Assembly (NCBI GenBank): GCA_963767285.1
Contig: CAVYDJ010000003.1
Span: 372,001 to 436,000, forward strand
Length of the DNA: 64,000 nt
Source of the DNA: WHSW01 sp963767285
GTDB taxonomy: Bacteria > Actinomycetota > Thermoleophilia > Solirubrobacterales > 70-9
Direction: 5' to 3'
Position 1 is the first letter of the stretch, and each line of letters begins with the position of its first letter. The notes under the pieces are model-generated. The model worked only from the letters and a program-made list of their open reading frames with translations. It was not told the DNA's origin and searched no databases. A program made the position numbers and the translations under genes. This document shows, piece after piece, positions 1-7,340 of the stretch.

Positions 1-28
1 ACCGCCTGATTCGAGGCGTGGCCGGAAG

Positions 29-65
29 GTAATCGATCGGTTACTCTGTGTAATCGAGTGATTAC
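29..65. promoter_or_regulatory. paired palindromic operator of the TetR gene
   Basis: Two 16-bp palindromes of the form GTAATC-N4-GRTTAC lie at 29-44 and 50-65, with centres 21 bp (two helical turns) apart. The second ends three bases before the GTG start of the TetR-family gene. That is the usual arrangement for an autoregulatory TetR operator read by two dimers on one DNA face. The match is seen directly; the binding protein is inferred from proximity. The second palindrome fills the place where a ribosome-binding site would be, so the transcript may be leaderless or nearly so. Confidence 0.7.
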
Positions 66-68
66 CTA

Positions 69-689
69 GTGGCCGCCCCACGCGACACCAGAGCCCGGAT
101 CCTCGCCGCCGCGATCGAGCTGTTCGCCGAGCGCGGCTACACCGGCACGTCGATCGGCGAGATCGAGGCCGCCGCGGGGCTGGCGCCGAGGTCGGGCGGC
201 CTCTACAAGCACTTCGCGAGCAAGGACGCGCTGCTGGAGGCGGCGCTCTCCGAGCGGCTGGGCGAGATCGAGGCGTTCAATGCCCGGCTCGAGGTCGAGC
301 CACTCGGCGACCTGCGCGCGGAGCTGACCCTGACCGCCCGCTGGGGCCTCGCCGAGCTCGCCCGCGAGCGCCAGCTGGTGCGGATCGTGATGCGCGACGG
401 CGGCCGTGTCCCAGAGCTCGCCGAGCGCTTCCACGCCGCGATCGTCCGGCCCGGGATCGAGCTCACGATCCGGGGCCTGAAGCGCTACGCCGGCGAGCGC
501 GGCGCATCGGTCCCCGACCCGGAGGCGCTCGGCGAGGTCGTCTGCGCGTCGCTGGTCGGGTTCAGCCTCCAGCAGACCCTGTTCGGCGAGCGGTTCGCCG
601 GCGTCGACGCGGACCGCTTCGCGGCCGCCTGGGTCGACTCTTGCCTCGCGATCATCGAGAACCTCGAAAGGAACGAAGTCCATGCCTGA
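69..689 (+). CDS. TetR/AcrR-family transcriptional regulator
   Basis: This 206-residue protein has a TetR-type N-terminal helix-turn-helix (about residues 8-55, with the typical ILAAAIELFAERGYTGTS start and GGLYKHFASKDALLEA end). The all-helical C-terminal ligand and dimer domain is not diagnostic of an effector. The GTG start directly follows paired palindromes (29-65), which suggests autorepression. The stop overlaps the start of the next gene by 8 nt, so the two are translationally coupled and the DoxX/AhpD-like fusion protein is the likely regulated target. The family call is secure; ligand and regulon are unknown. Confidence 0.9.
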   Translation: MAAPRDTRARILAAAIELFAERGYTGTSIGEIEAAAGLAPRSGGLYKHFASKDALLEAALSERLGEIEAFNARLEVEPLGDLRAELTLTARWGLAELARERQLVRIVMRDGGRVPELAERFHAAIVRPGIELTIRGLKRYAGERGASVPDPEALGEVVCASLVGFSLQQTLFGERFAGVDADRFAAAWVDSCLAIIENLERNEVHA

Positions 690-1752
690 TCCCTGCTCGA
701 CCCCGACCCGGCACCGAACCGCGATCCGCGCCGCGCTCGGCGGCGTCGGCCTGATCCAGGTCTTCAACGGCCTCTACGCGCTGTTCGCCCCGAGCTCGTT
801 CTACAGCGACTTCCCGCTCGGGCGCGGCTGGGTCGAGGCGCTGCCCTCCTACAGCGAACACCTCGTCCGTGACGTCGGCGGGCTCTTCCTGGCCACCGGG
901 GCGGTACTGCTCGCCGCGGCGTGGACACTGCAGCGCCGGCTGGTGATCGTCGCCGCGGCCGCGTTCCTGCTCTTCTCGCTCCCGCACGCGATCTACCACT
1001 TCCTCAATCTGGGCCCGTACTCGACCGGCGACGCGATCGCCAACGCGCTCGGGGTCGCGACGCTCGTCGTGCTTCCGCTCTGGGTCCTGTTCGAGCTCCG
1101 CCGCCAGAGCAGTCATCCGGCGCCAAGCGCGCGCGGGGCGGGGCCGACCGACGGCAACGCGCGAATCGCCGGGGTTCCGGAGGACACCCGCAATCCGCTG
1201 GTCCGCTACGGCTATCGCGAATCACGCCGTCGCTACGGCGAGGTCATGGACCCGCTGCGGATCTACGCCCACCACCCCAAGGTGATGCTCGGCTATGCGG
1301 CGCTGGAGACCGCCTCGGAGCGCTCGACCCTGGTCGACGAGCGGCTCAAGCACCTGGCGCAGGTGCGGGCGGCGATGGTCTGCGGCTGCGAGTGGTGCCT
1401 GGACTTCGGCTCCTCGATCAGCGAGGAGGCCGGGGTCGGCGAGGAGGACCTGCGCGAGCTGCCGACCTATGCCTCCAGCGACCGGTTCAGCGACCTCGAG
1501 AAGGCGGTCCTGGACTACGCGACCGGGATCTCGCGCAGCCCGGTCGACGTTCCCGACGAGCTGTTCGACCGCCTGCGCTCGCACCTCGACGAGCCGCAGC
1601 TCGTCGAGCTCACCCACATGATCGCGCTCGAGAACTACCGCGCCCGCTTCAACTGGGCGTTCGGGATCGAGGACCAGGGCTTCTCGGAGGGCGCCTACTG
1701 CGTGCGGCCGGCGGCGAGCGAACCGGTGCTTGCGGGAAAGCCCCTTCCCTAG
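682..1752 (+). CDS. DoxX-like membrane domain fused to AhpD/CMD-like domain
   Basis: This 356-residue protein has two parts. Residues 15-140 hold about four hydrophobic segments resembling a DoxX/DUF4345-like integral membrane module. Residues 170-345 look like an alkylhydroperoxidase AhpD/carboxymuconolactone decarboxylase-like domain. The latter has C234-G-C236-E-W-C239, a CxxC redox pair as in AhpD, but the His that normally follows the second Cys is not at its usual place. A ribosome-binding site (AAAGGAACG) precedes the ATG, which overlaps the TetR gene. A membrane-tethered peroxide or disulfide reductase is a reasonable inference. The fusion could also be two ancestral genes joined by a deletion. 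Confidence 0.75.
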   Translation: MPDPCSTPTRHRTAIRAALGGVGLIQVFNGLYALFAPSSFYSDFPLGRGWVEALPSYSEHLVRDVGGLFLATGAVLLAAAWTLQRRLVIVAAAAFLLFSLPHAIYHFLNLGPYSTGDAIANALGVATLVVLPLWVLFELRRQSSHPAPSARGAGPTDGNARIAGVPEDTRNPLVRYGYRESRRRYGEVMDPLRIYAHHPKVMLGYAALETASERSTLVDERLKHLAQVRAAMVCGCEWCLDFGSSISEEAGVGEEDLRELPTYASSDRFSDLEKAVLDYATGISRSPVDVPDELFDRLRSHLDEPQLVELTHMIALENYRARFNWAFGIEDQGFSEGAYCVRPAASEPVLAGKPLP

Positions 1753-1762
1753 AGTCCCCTCG

Positions 1763-3001
1763 GTGATTTCGCGACGGATCGCGGTGGGGATCGCCGTATG
1801 GCTGACGCTCGGTGCGGCGACCGCCCAGGCCGACGCCGGCGAGGACGTCGTCTCCAGCAAGGTGGCGGCGCGCCCCGCGGCCGTGCGCGACTACTGGACG
1901 CCGGAGCGGATGCGCATGGCGAGCCCGGCGGACATGGTGGTGGACGCGGCCGGCGAGCTCGTGCGGGAGGCCGGCCAGCCGCGCGTGGCGACCGACGTCA
2001 GCGCGGCCAGTCAGAGCTTCCCCGAGCGGGTTCACGGCAAGGTCTTCTTCACGATCCCGGCCGGTTCCCAGCCCGGCGATTACGTCTGCTCGGCGACGGC
2101 CGTACGCTCGAACAGCCACACGCTCGCCTGGACCGCGGGCCACTGCGTCAACGACCCCGAGTTCGGGGGCGGCTTCGCCACCAACTGGACCTTCATTCCC
2201 GGTTACCTCAACGGCGAGGCGCCGTTCGGCGAGTGGCCGGCAACCGGTCTGCTGACGACGGCCGCCTGGGGCGAGGAGGCCAACATCCGCCAGGACCTCG
2301 GCGCCGCGGTCCTGGCACGCAATGCGGAGGGCCAGGGAGTCCAGGACGCGGTCGGCGCCCGTCCGATCGACTTCAGGCTGGCGCGCGACCAGCAGTTTGC
2401 GGCCTTCGGCTACCCGGCCCAACCGACCCTCTTCAATCCGACGTTCGACGGCCAGCGGCTCTACTCGTGCCTCTCGCCCGTGACCGGATCCGACAATCCG
2501 CCCGGCGACGGCCCGGAGACGATGCAGATCGACTGCGACATGAGCGGCGGCTCCAGCGGCGGCGGCTGGGTGACCGCGAACGGCTCCGTCAACGGGCTGA
2601 CCAGCTACGGCTACGAGCTCGACTTCGACCATCTCTACGGGCCGTACTTCGGGACCGAGGCGCGGAACCTCTACCACGAGGCCGCCGGTAAGGGGCAACG
2701 CTGCGGCGGCTTCGAGGTGACGAACCTCGGCGGCTCCGGACCCGACGACTTCAGCGGCGGCGACGGACCCGACGCCTTCAAGGTCAAGGGCGAGGCCGAT
2801 CGGGCCCGCGGCTTCGCCGGCGACGACATCGCCTGCGGCGGCGACGGTGACGACAAGCTGAAGGGCGGCGAGGATGCCGACACCCTGCGCGGCAGCGACG
2901 GCGACGACGTCCTCAACGGCGGCCCCGGCAACGACCTCTGCATCGGCGGCCCGGGCCGTGACCGTGGCCCCGGTTGCGAGGACAAGCGCCAGATCCCGTA
3001 G
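1763..3001 (+). CDS. secreted trypsin-like serine protease with Asp/Gly-rich C-terminus
   Basis: The GTG at 1763 is preferred over an upstream TTG (1730) because it gives a clean signal peptide (ISRRIAVGIAVWLTLGAATAQA) and starts just after the previous stop. The mature protein has an S1/V8-like catalytic triad: His in WTAGHC (about residue 127), Asp in QDLGAA (about 178) and Ser in GGSSGG (about 265). The last ~90 residues contain GGDGDDKLKGG- and GGPGNDLCIGG-type nonapeptides, like calcium-binding RTX repeats. A paralogous protease without these repeats lies at 37147-38052. It is probably an exported Ca-stabilised protease; its substrate is unknown. Confidence 0.85.
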   Translation: MISRRIAVGIAVWLTLGAATAQADAGEDVVSSKVAARPAAVRDYWTPERMRMASPADMVVDAAGELVREAGQPRVATDVSAASQSFPERVHGKVFFTIPAGSQPGDYVCSATAVRSNSHTLAWTAGHCVNDPEFGGGFATNWTFIPGYLNGEAPFGEWPATGLLTTAAWGEEANIRQDLGAAVLARNAEGQGVQDAVGARPIDFRLARDQQFAAFGYPAQPTLFNPTFDGQRLYSCLSPVTGSDNPPGDGPETMQIDCDMSGGSSGGGWVTANGSVNGLTSYGYELDFDHLYGPYFGTEARNLYHEAAGKGQRCGGFEVTNLGGSGPDDFSGGDGPDAFKVKGEADRARGFAGDDIACGGDGDDKLKGGEDADTLRGSDGDDVLNGGPGNDLCIGGPGRDRGPGCEDKRQIP

Positions 3002-3205
3002 CTCTCGATACCGTCGGCGCCGACGTCTTACCTCCTCGGCGACGGGACGATCACGACGCAGAACATCAGGCTCGGCGACAGCCCTGAGATCGCGGCGCCG
3101 ATCGTCGGCGGGACCGGTGCCTACGAGGGTGCGCTCGGCACGCTCGCGATCCCGGACCCCGACTCGCACGAGCACACGCTCGAGCTGCTGTTGCCCGCGG
3201 ACTAG
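3002..3205 (+). pseudogene. remnant of an allene-oxide-cyclase/dirigent-like barrel gene
   Basis: From about 3029 to the TAG at 3203-3205 one open frame reads YLLGDGTITTQNIRLGDSPE, then APIVGGTGAYEGALGTLAI and a short tail ending LLLPAD. The GGTGAYEGARG-type motif is the hallmark of the C-terminal strands of allene-oxide-cyclase-like barrel proteins. There is no start codon between the protease stop and this stretch, and the N-terminal strands are missing, so I read it as the 3' end of a deleted gene. The frame happens to continue that of the upstream protease past its TAG. Confidence 0.5.
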
Positions 3206-3492
3206 CCCGCCGCGTCGTCGATCGCAAACCACGCGACGCTCATGTCGACCCGGGCGCCCGCGAAGGGCGTTCCCTCTCCCTCGAGCAGCTTGCGCTGCCG
3301 ATCGCCCTTCGCCAGCGAGCCGTCGGCGCGAACGACCCGCTGCCAGGGCAACCTCGGGTCGTCGCTGTGCGCGAGCACCGCGCCGGCGAACCGGGGCGCC
3401 TCCGGACAGAGGTCCCCATAGGTGGTCACGAAGCCGGGCGGGACCGTCTTCAGCCGCCGGATCACCTCGTCGGCCCGCGCCGTGGAGGTCAT
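3202..3492 (-). CDS. alkyltransferase-like protein (ATL, MGMT-fold)
   Basis: This 96-residue protein has the DNA-binding C-terminal fold of O6-alkylguanine-DNA alkyltransferase (VPPGFVTTYGDL, then PWQRVVRADGSL). The acceptor Cys of the PCHRV motif is replaced by Trp (PWQRV), as in the ATL (Atl1/YbaZ) group. Such proteins bind O6-alkylguanine lesions and hand them to nucleotide excision repair instead of removing the alkyl group. The length is typical. Its 3' end just touches the remnant gene on the other strand. A second possible alkylation-repair gene (AlkZ/YcaQ-like) lies at 35956-37119. Confidence 0.88.
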   Translation of the reverse strand: MTSTARADEVIRRLKTVPPGFVTTYGDLCPEAPRFAGAVLAHSDDPRLPWQRVVRADGSLAKGDRQRKLLEGEGTPFAGARVDMSVAWFAIDDAAG

Positions 3493-3506
3493 CGCGACCG
3501 CCCGCC

Positions 3507-5132
3507 CTAGCCCAGGGTGCTGACCCCGGGGGGAGCGTCCGCCGCCTGCGCGGCGGCGATGCGCTTGCGGTGGGTGCGGATCTCGCTGAGGATCCGCTCC
3601 AGGCGCGGCTCGGTGCTGGAATCGACGTGGGTCATCGCCGCGGCGACCGCCGGGTGCACCTGCGCGATCCGCTCGTGCATCGCCTGGGCGACGGCGCGAT
3701 AGGTCGGGTGGCCCTCGCGCCCGGAGCGCAGCTCGCAGAGGTGCATCGCCTCGCGCGCGTTCAGGTCCAGCACGTAGCGGATCCGGTAGCCGAGGCAGAG
3801 CGCGTACGGCGCCGCCTCGACCAGACCCGCGGTCTCCAGCCGTTCGAACTCCGCCCGCGATAGCTCCAGCGCCGCCTCGTATTCACTCCCGGCCCCGGCC
3901 TCGCGCACCTCGTCGGGGACGCCGGCCCCGAGCTCGGGGCCGAGGCGCTGCCATTGGCAGGTCAGCATGCGGTGGCGTTGGAGGTCGCGGAAGCCCCCGT
4001 AGTCGGAGACGATCTCGAACCGGTAGCGGACCGCCTCCCAGCCGCGCCCGGGCCGGTGGCGGCGGTTGCGCCGCTCGCCGGCCAGCTCGCCGATCAGCTC
4101 GGCGCGCTCGATCGGATCCAGGGTCGCGACGCGGCTGCGGATCTCGGCCTCCGGCGTCCCGGCCGACTCATAGAGCGAGGCGGCGAGCAGGTCCTCCTCC
4201 GAGCCGTCGACATGGACGAGCTCGACCGACGGGGCCCCGTCGCCCTCGCGGCGGTCGAGGCCGAGCCGGGCAACGGCCCGCTCGGTCGCCTCGCGGCGCT
4301 CGCGCAGGTGGGTGACCCAATCGCCGCCGCGGTCGGGCCGGTCGACCCGGGCGACGAAGCTCGGGATCACCCGCTGCAGCTCCTCCAGCAGCAGCTCGCC
4401 GTAGGCGCGCGCCTCCGGCAGAGGCGAGGCCGCCAGTCGCAGCAGCAGCTGCTCGTAGGCCTGGCCCGACGCGAAGATCCCGACGTGGCTGAGGGTCGCG
4501 GCGGGCAACAGGCCGCGCAGCAGGTCGAGCGCCTTCGCCCGGATCGAGCCGCGCCAGGCGCCCTCCGGCTGCTCGGCGTCACGGGGCCAGCGCTCCGCGG
4601 CCCACGCCTGGACGGTCTCGAGGCTGCGCGAGTAGATCCCGAACAACTCGTCCATCGCCTCCCCGTAGCGGGGGCCGAGGTCGCCGTCGGAGTAGTAGCG
4701 GTAGCCGCCGATCCCCTCGATCGGCTGGTCGTAGGGGATGTAGCGGGTCGACTGCTCGAGGTACGCGGCGAGCCGGCCGCGCTGCAGGACCTTGGTGAGC
4801 ACGTTGGAGACCCACTCGCAGGCGACGTGGGCGCCGCCGACCTGGGCGATCGAGTCGTCGCCGAAGCCGATGAAGACGCGCTCGTAGAGGCCCGCGGCGC
4901 GCTGCCCCTCGATCCCGTCGAACGGCCGCTCGCCGGCCGGCACGTCGCCGGCGAACTCCTCCAGGAACATCCGCCGCAGCGTCCCGGGGTATCGCGAGTA
5001 ACGCGCGAACATCGCCCCCTTGACGGTCTCCGGCAGGTTGACGAGCCCGAATACCGGCCGGTCGAGGTTGGTGAAATGCGGCTCCAGGAGCCGGCGCTCC
5101 TCGGGACTGAACTCCTCGCTCGGGTACCGCAC
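3507..5132 (-). CDS. two-domain ThyX-like protein (flavin-dependent thymidylate synthase family)
   Basis: The GTG at 5132 (VRYPSEEFSPEERRLLEPHF) is chosen because upstream in-frame sequence has low-complexity, non-homologous character. The 541-residue protein holds two ThyX-like halves: the first with RLAAYLEQSTRYIPYDQ (about residues 115-140), the second with LQRHRMLTCQWQRLG (about 395-410). The canonical ThyX signature RHRxxSxNExSxRY is degenerate in both, so dUMP methylation cannot be assumed. Normal ThyX is about 220-260 residues and tetrameric; this looks like a pseudo-dimeric, internally duplicated variant. Annotation as thymidylate synthase would be by homology only. Confidence 0.75.
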   Translation of the reverse strand: MRYPSEEFSPEERRLLEPHFTNLDRPVFGLVNLPETVKGAMFARYSRYPGTLRRMFLEEFAGDVPAGERPFDGIEGQRAAGLYERVFIGFGDDSIAQVGGAHVACEWVSNVLTKVLQRGRLAAYLEQSTRYIPYDQPIEGIGGYRYYSDGDLGPRYGEAMDELFGIYSRSLETVQAWAAERWPRDAEQPEGAWRGSIRAKALDLLRGLLPAATLSHVGIFASGQAYEQLLLRLAASPLPEARAYGELLLEELQRVIPSFVARVDRPDRGGDWVTHLRERREATERAVARLGLDRREGDGAPSVELVHVDGSEEDLLAASLYESAGTPEAEIRSRVATLDPIERAELIGELAGERRNRRHRPGRGWEAVRYRFEIVSDYGGFRDLQRHRMLTCQWQRLGPELGAGVPDEVREAGAGSEYEAALELSRAEFERLETAGLVEAAPYALCLGYRIRYVLDLNAREAMHLCELRSGREGHPTYRAVAQAMHERIAQVHPAVAAAMTHVDSSTEPRLERILSEIRTHRKRIAAAQAADAPPGVSTLG

Positions 5133-5274
5133 GCGGGCGATCGTAGTGATTGCTCCGGCGGGGCCGAAGCTGGCCGAATGTACCTCCCCACACCCCGTCG
5201 GCGAGGAGTAGTGTTTTTGGTCGGGTAGCGGGCAATATGGGGCCGGACCAGAATCTCGGCACCGGGGGTTGGGA

Positions 5275-6486
5275 GTGAATGGGAGTGTCAAGCGGTTGAT
5301 CGTTGATCGCCCAGGGGATCGTGGACTCGAGGTTCGCGACCGCAATGCGGCGGTCGCCGGGGTGCTCTGCGCGGGCGCCTCGCTGTGCACGCTGGCCAGC
5401 TCGCTGGCACTCGAGGCGGCGCCGGCGCTGACCGCGATCGGCCTGGCCGCCTTCGGCCTGCTCCTCTCGTTCCTCTGCTTCGTCGTCCCGTGGAGCCGGG
5501 TCGCCCCGGCGCTCAACGAGCTCGCGCCTGCCGCCGCGACGATCGCGATCGCGACGGCGACCACGACCATCGATCCGACTTATGGCTTCTACCTCGTCCT
5601 CGTCGCGGGCTTCGTCGGCTATGCGTTCCGCCGGCCGGGCGTGATCGGCGGGCACCTGGCGCTGATCGGGCTGGCGCTGATCGCGCCGATCCTGCTCGAG
5701 CCCGAGGGGACGCGCAAGGCGATTGCCTGCGCATTGATCTTCGGTCCCGGCGTGTTCGCCGTCACCGCGCTGGCCATCTCCGCGCGGCGCAGCACCGACG
5801 CGCGCGACCTCGCCTACCGCGAGTTCGCGACCGACGCGCTCGCGCTCGCGTCCAGGATCCGCGCCCGGGTGGGTCCGGGCGCGGCCGGACCGGTGAGCGC
5901 GCCGGAGTGGCTCGAGCGCCCGGCGCCGGCGATCCCGCTTCGAAACGTCGGGATCGCCAGGGTCGTCAGGGCCGATGTGACGGCCGCGAGCTCCGTCGTG
6001 CGGCTTCGCCACCGGCTGCCGATGACCGCGGTCGCGGTCACGGCGTCGGTGATCGCGGTGGTCGCGACGACGACGGCGCTGGTCCGCGACGGGGCCGAGC
6101 GGCGGACCGGAGGCGACCGCTCTCCAGCGCTCGTCCGCGACCCAGAGCCGCGCCAGCCGATCGCGAGTTCGACCCGAGCGGATTCGGATCGGCGACGACG
6201 CGATCGCGACGGGGCGGCGTCCGCCGCGGCGTCCGCGCCGGCCGCGGGCACCCCGGCCCCCGAGGCCGGCGAGTCCGGCGGTGGCGGCGGCCCGCAGCCG
6301 ACCTCGCCGTCGCCCTCCCCGGCCCCTGAGCCGCCGGTCCAGGTCCGCCCGCCGTCCGGCGAGCCACAGCCGCAGTCGTCCACGCCGACCCCGGTTCAGC
6401 AGCAGACGCCGGCCGCGCCGATCCAAAGCCCGATCGAGCTCGCGCAGCAGACGGTCGCGCCGGTCGTTCCCGAGCTCAAGCCCTGA
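5275..6486 (+). CDS. membrane protein with proline-rich C-terminal tail
   Basis: I do not recognise a family. The GTG at 5275 follows GGGGGTTGGGA, a usable ribosome-binding site; a TTG six bases upstream is an alternative. About residues 25-170 carry five to six hydrophobic helices, including ALTAIGLAAFGLLLSFLCFV and FYLVLVAGFVGYAF. There is a charged middle part with a further hydrophobic helix (about 240-262), and then a Pro/Ser/Gln/Glu-rich, probably disordered tail to residue 403. The layout resembles membrane sensor modules that have lost their catalytic output domain. Nothing in the neighbours fixes a role. Confidence 0.7.
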   Translation: MNGSVKRLIVDRPGDRGLEVRDRNAAVAGVLCAGASLCTLASSLALEAAPALTAIGLAAFGLLLSFLCFVVPWSRVAPALNELAPAAATIAIATATTTIDPTYGFYLVLVAGFVGYAFRRPGVIGGHLALIGLALIAPILLEPEGTRKAIACALIFGPGVFAVTALAISARRSTDARDLAYREFATDALALASRIRARVGPGAAGPVSAPEWLERPAPAIPLRNVGIARVVRADVTAASSVVRLRHRLPMTAVAVTASVIAVVATTTALVRDGAERRTGGDRSPALVRDPEPRQPIASSTRADSDRRRRDRDGAASAAASAPAAGTPAPEAGESGGGGGPQPTSPSPSPAPEPPVQVRPPSGEPQPQSSTPTPVQQQTPAAPIQSPIELAQQTVAPVVPELKP

Positions 6487-6516
6487 ACAAGGGCGAAGCG
6501 GACGCGTCGACCTAAA

Positions 6517-6531
6517 GGGGGTCTGACCCCC
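6517..6531. repeat. GGGGGTC-GACCCCC palindrome between convergent genes
   Basis: A 7-bp perfect inverted repeat (GGGGGTC, one-base centre, GACCCCC) follows CCTAAA and lies between the ends of two convergent genes. Nearly the same sequence recurs at 29577-29607, again at a convergent gene junction. It is probably a small REP-like extragenic palindrome that can also act as a bidirectional transcription stop; no run of T follows on either strand. Confidence 0.6.
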
Positions 6532-6538
6532 TCTCGAG

Positions 6539-6895
6539 TCAGCTCGAGGGCGGCGCAGCCGCCATCAGCTCGACCCGGTGGCCGCCCGGTGAGATCGCGA
6601 ACGCCCGCCGCGCCCCCCACAGCTCTCGCGTCTCGGTGATCTCGTGACCGGCCGCGGCGACGCGGTCGAGCGCATCCTGGAAGTCGTCGACGACGACGGC
6701 GGCATGCCCGAGGACGGGGACGCTGGCCTCCTCGGTGTGGATCAGGTGGATCTGCGTGCCGCCGCGCTCGAGCCACGTGACGTACCCGCCGAGCCCCTCC
6801 GGCGAGTCGACGCGGTCGAACCCGAGCAGGCTCCAGAACCCGACCGCGGCCTCGGCCTGGGCGGGCGCGATCTCGATCGAGACGTGCTGGAGCAC
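6539..6895 (-). CDS. VOC-superfamily (glyoxalase/bleomycin-resistance-like) protein
   Basis: This 118-residue protein starts MLQHVSIEIAPAQAEAAVGFW and has the paired beta-alpha-beta-beta-beta modules of the vicinal oxygen chelate fold. Its metal-site-like positions are His4, His in IHLIH (about 50), His in LGHAAVVV (about 64) and Glu in HRVELM (about 109). Substrate cannot be told from sequence. It is followed at 5 nt upstream by a SnoaL-like gene in the same direction, so they probably form a two-gene operon. Confidence 0.8.
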   Translation of the reverse strand: MLQHVSIEIAPAQAEAAVGFWSLLGFDRVDSPEGLGGYVTWLERGGTQIHLIHTEEASVPVLGHAAVVVDDFQDALDRVAAAGHEITETRELWGARRAFAISPGGHRVELMAAAPPSS

Positions 6896-6900
6896 GGGCC

Positions 6901-7311
6901 TCAGGCCAGGCCGGCGGCCCGGCGGGCCTCGTCCCAGTCGGCGAAGGCGTCGATCCTGACGACCTCGTCACCCCGGAACGTCGCGAGGTGGGCGTACGCG
7001 GTGGTGACCTCGTCGCCGGACTCGCGCTCGGTGCCGTGAAAGGTGATCAGCGCGAGCACCCGGCCATCGCTCGCCTCCTCGAGCGCCTCGACCTCGAGCT
7101 GGAACAGCGCCCACGGCTCCTCGATGAAGGTGGTCCAGAACTCGACCATGCCCTCGCGTCCGTGATAGACGGACTCGATCCCGGGGAAGATCTGCGCGGT
7201 GTTGAACTCCAGCTCCGGCGCGGCCTGCTCGAGGATCCAGACCAGATCGCGCCGGTTCCACGCCTCCAGCGCCTCGCGGTAGCGCTCGACGTTGTCGCTT
7301 GGCTCGCTCAT
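6901..7311 (-). CDS. SnoaL-like/NTF2-fold protein
   Basis: This 136-residue protein (NVERYREALEAWNRRDL, IFPGIESVYHGREGMVEFW) fits the SnoaL-like polyketide-cyclase/ketosteroid-isomerase fold, a single cone-shaped alpha+beta domain. Members act on small hydrophobic molecules or have no known activity; no catalytic dyad can be assigned safely here. It lies just downstream of the nuo operon, about 30 nt after nuoN and in the same orientation, so read-through from that operon is possible. Confidence 0.75.
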   Translation of the reverse strand: MSEPSDNVERYREALEAWNRRDLVWILEQAAPELEFNTAQIFPGIESVYHGREGMVEFWTTFIEEPWALFQLEVEALEEASDGRVLALITFHGTERESGDEVTTAYAHLATFRGDEVVRIDAFADWDEARRAAGLA

Positions 7312-7340
7312 GTCTCAATCACTATCACGACGCCGGTCGC

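Noticed and set aside
5133..5570. N-terminal extension of the ThyX-like protein
   Set aside because: The extra ~146 codons are Ala/Ser/Arg-rich, run antisense into the next gene and precede the conserved VRYPSEEFS start.
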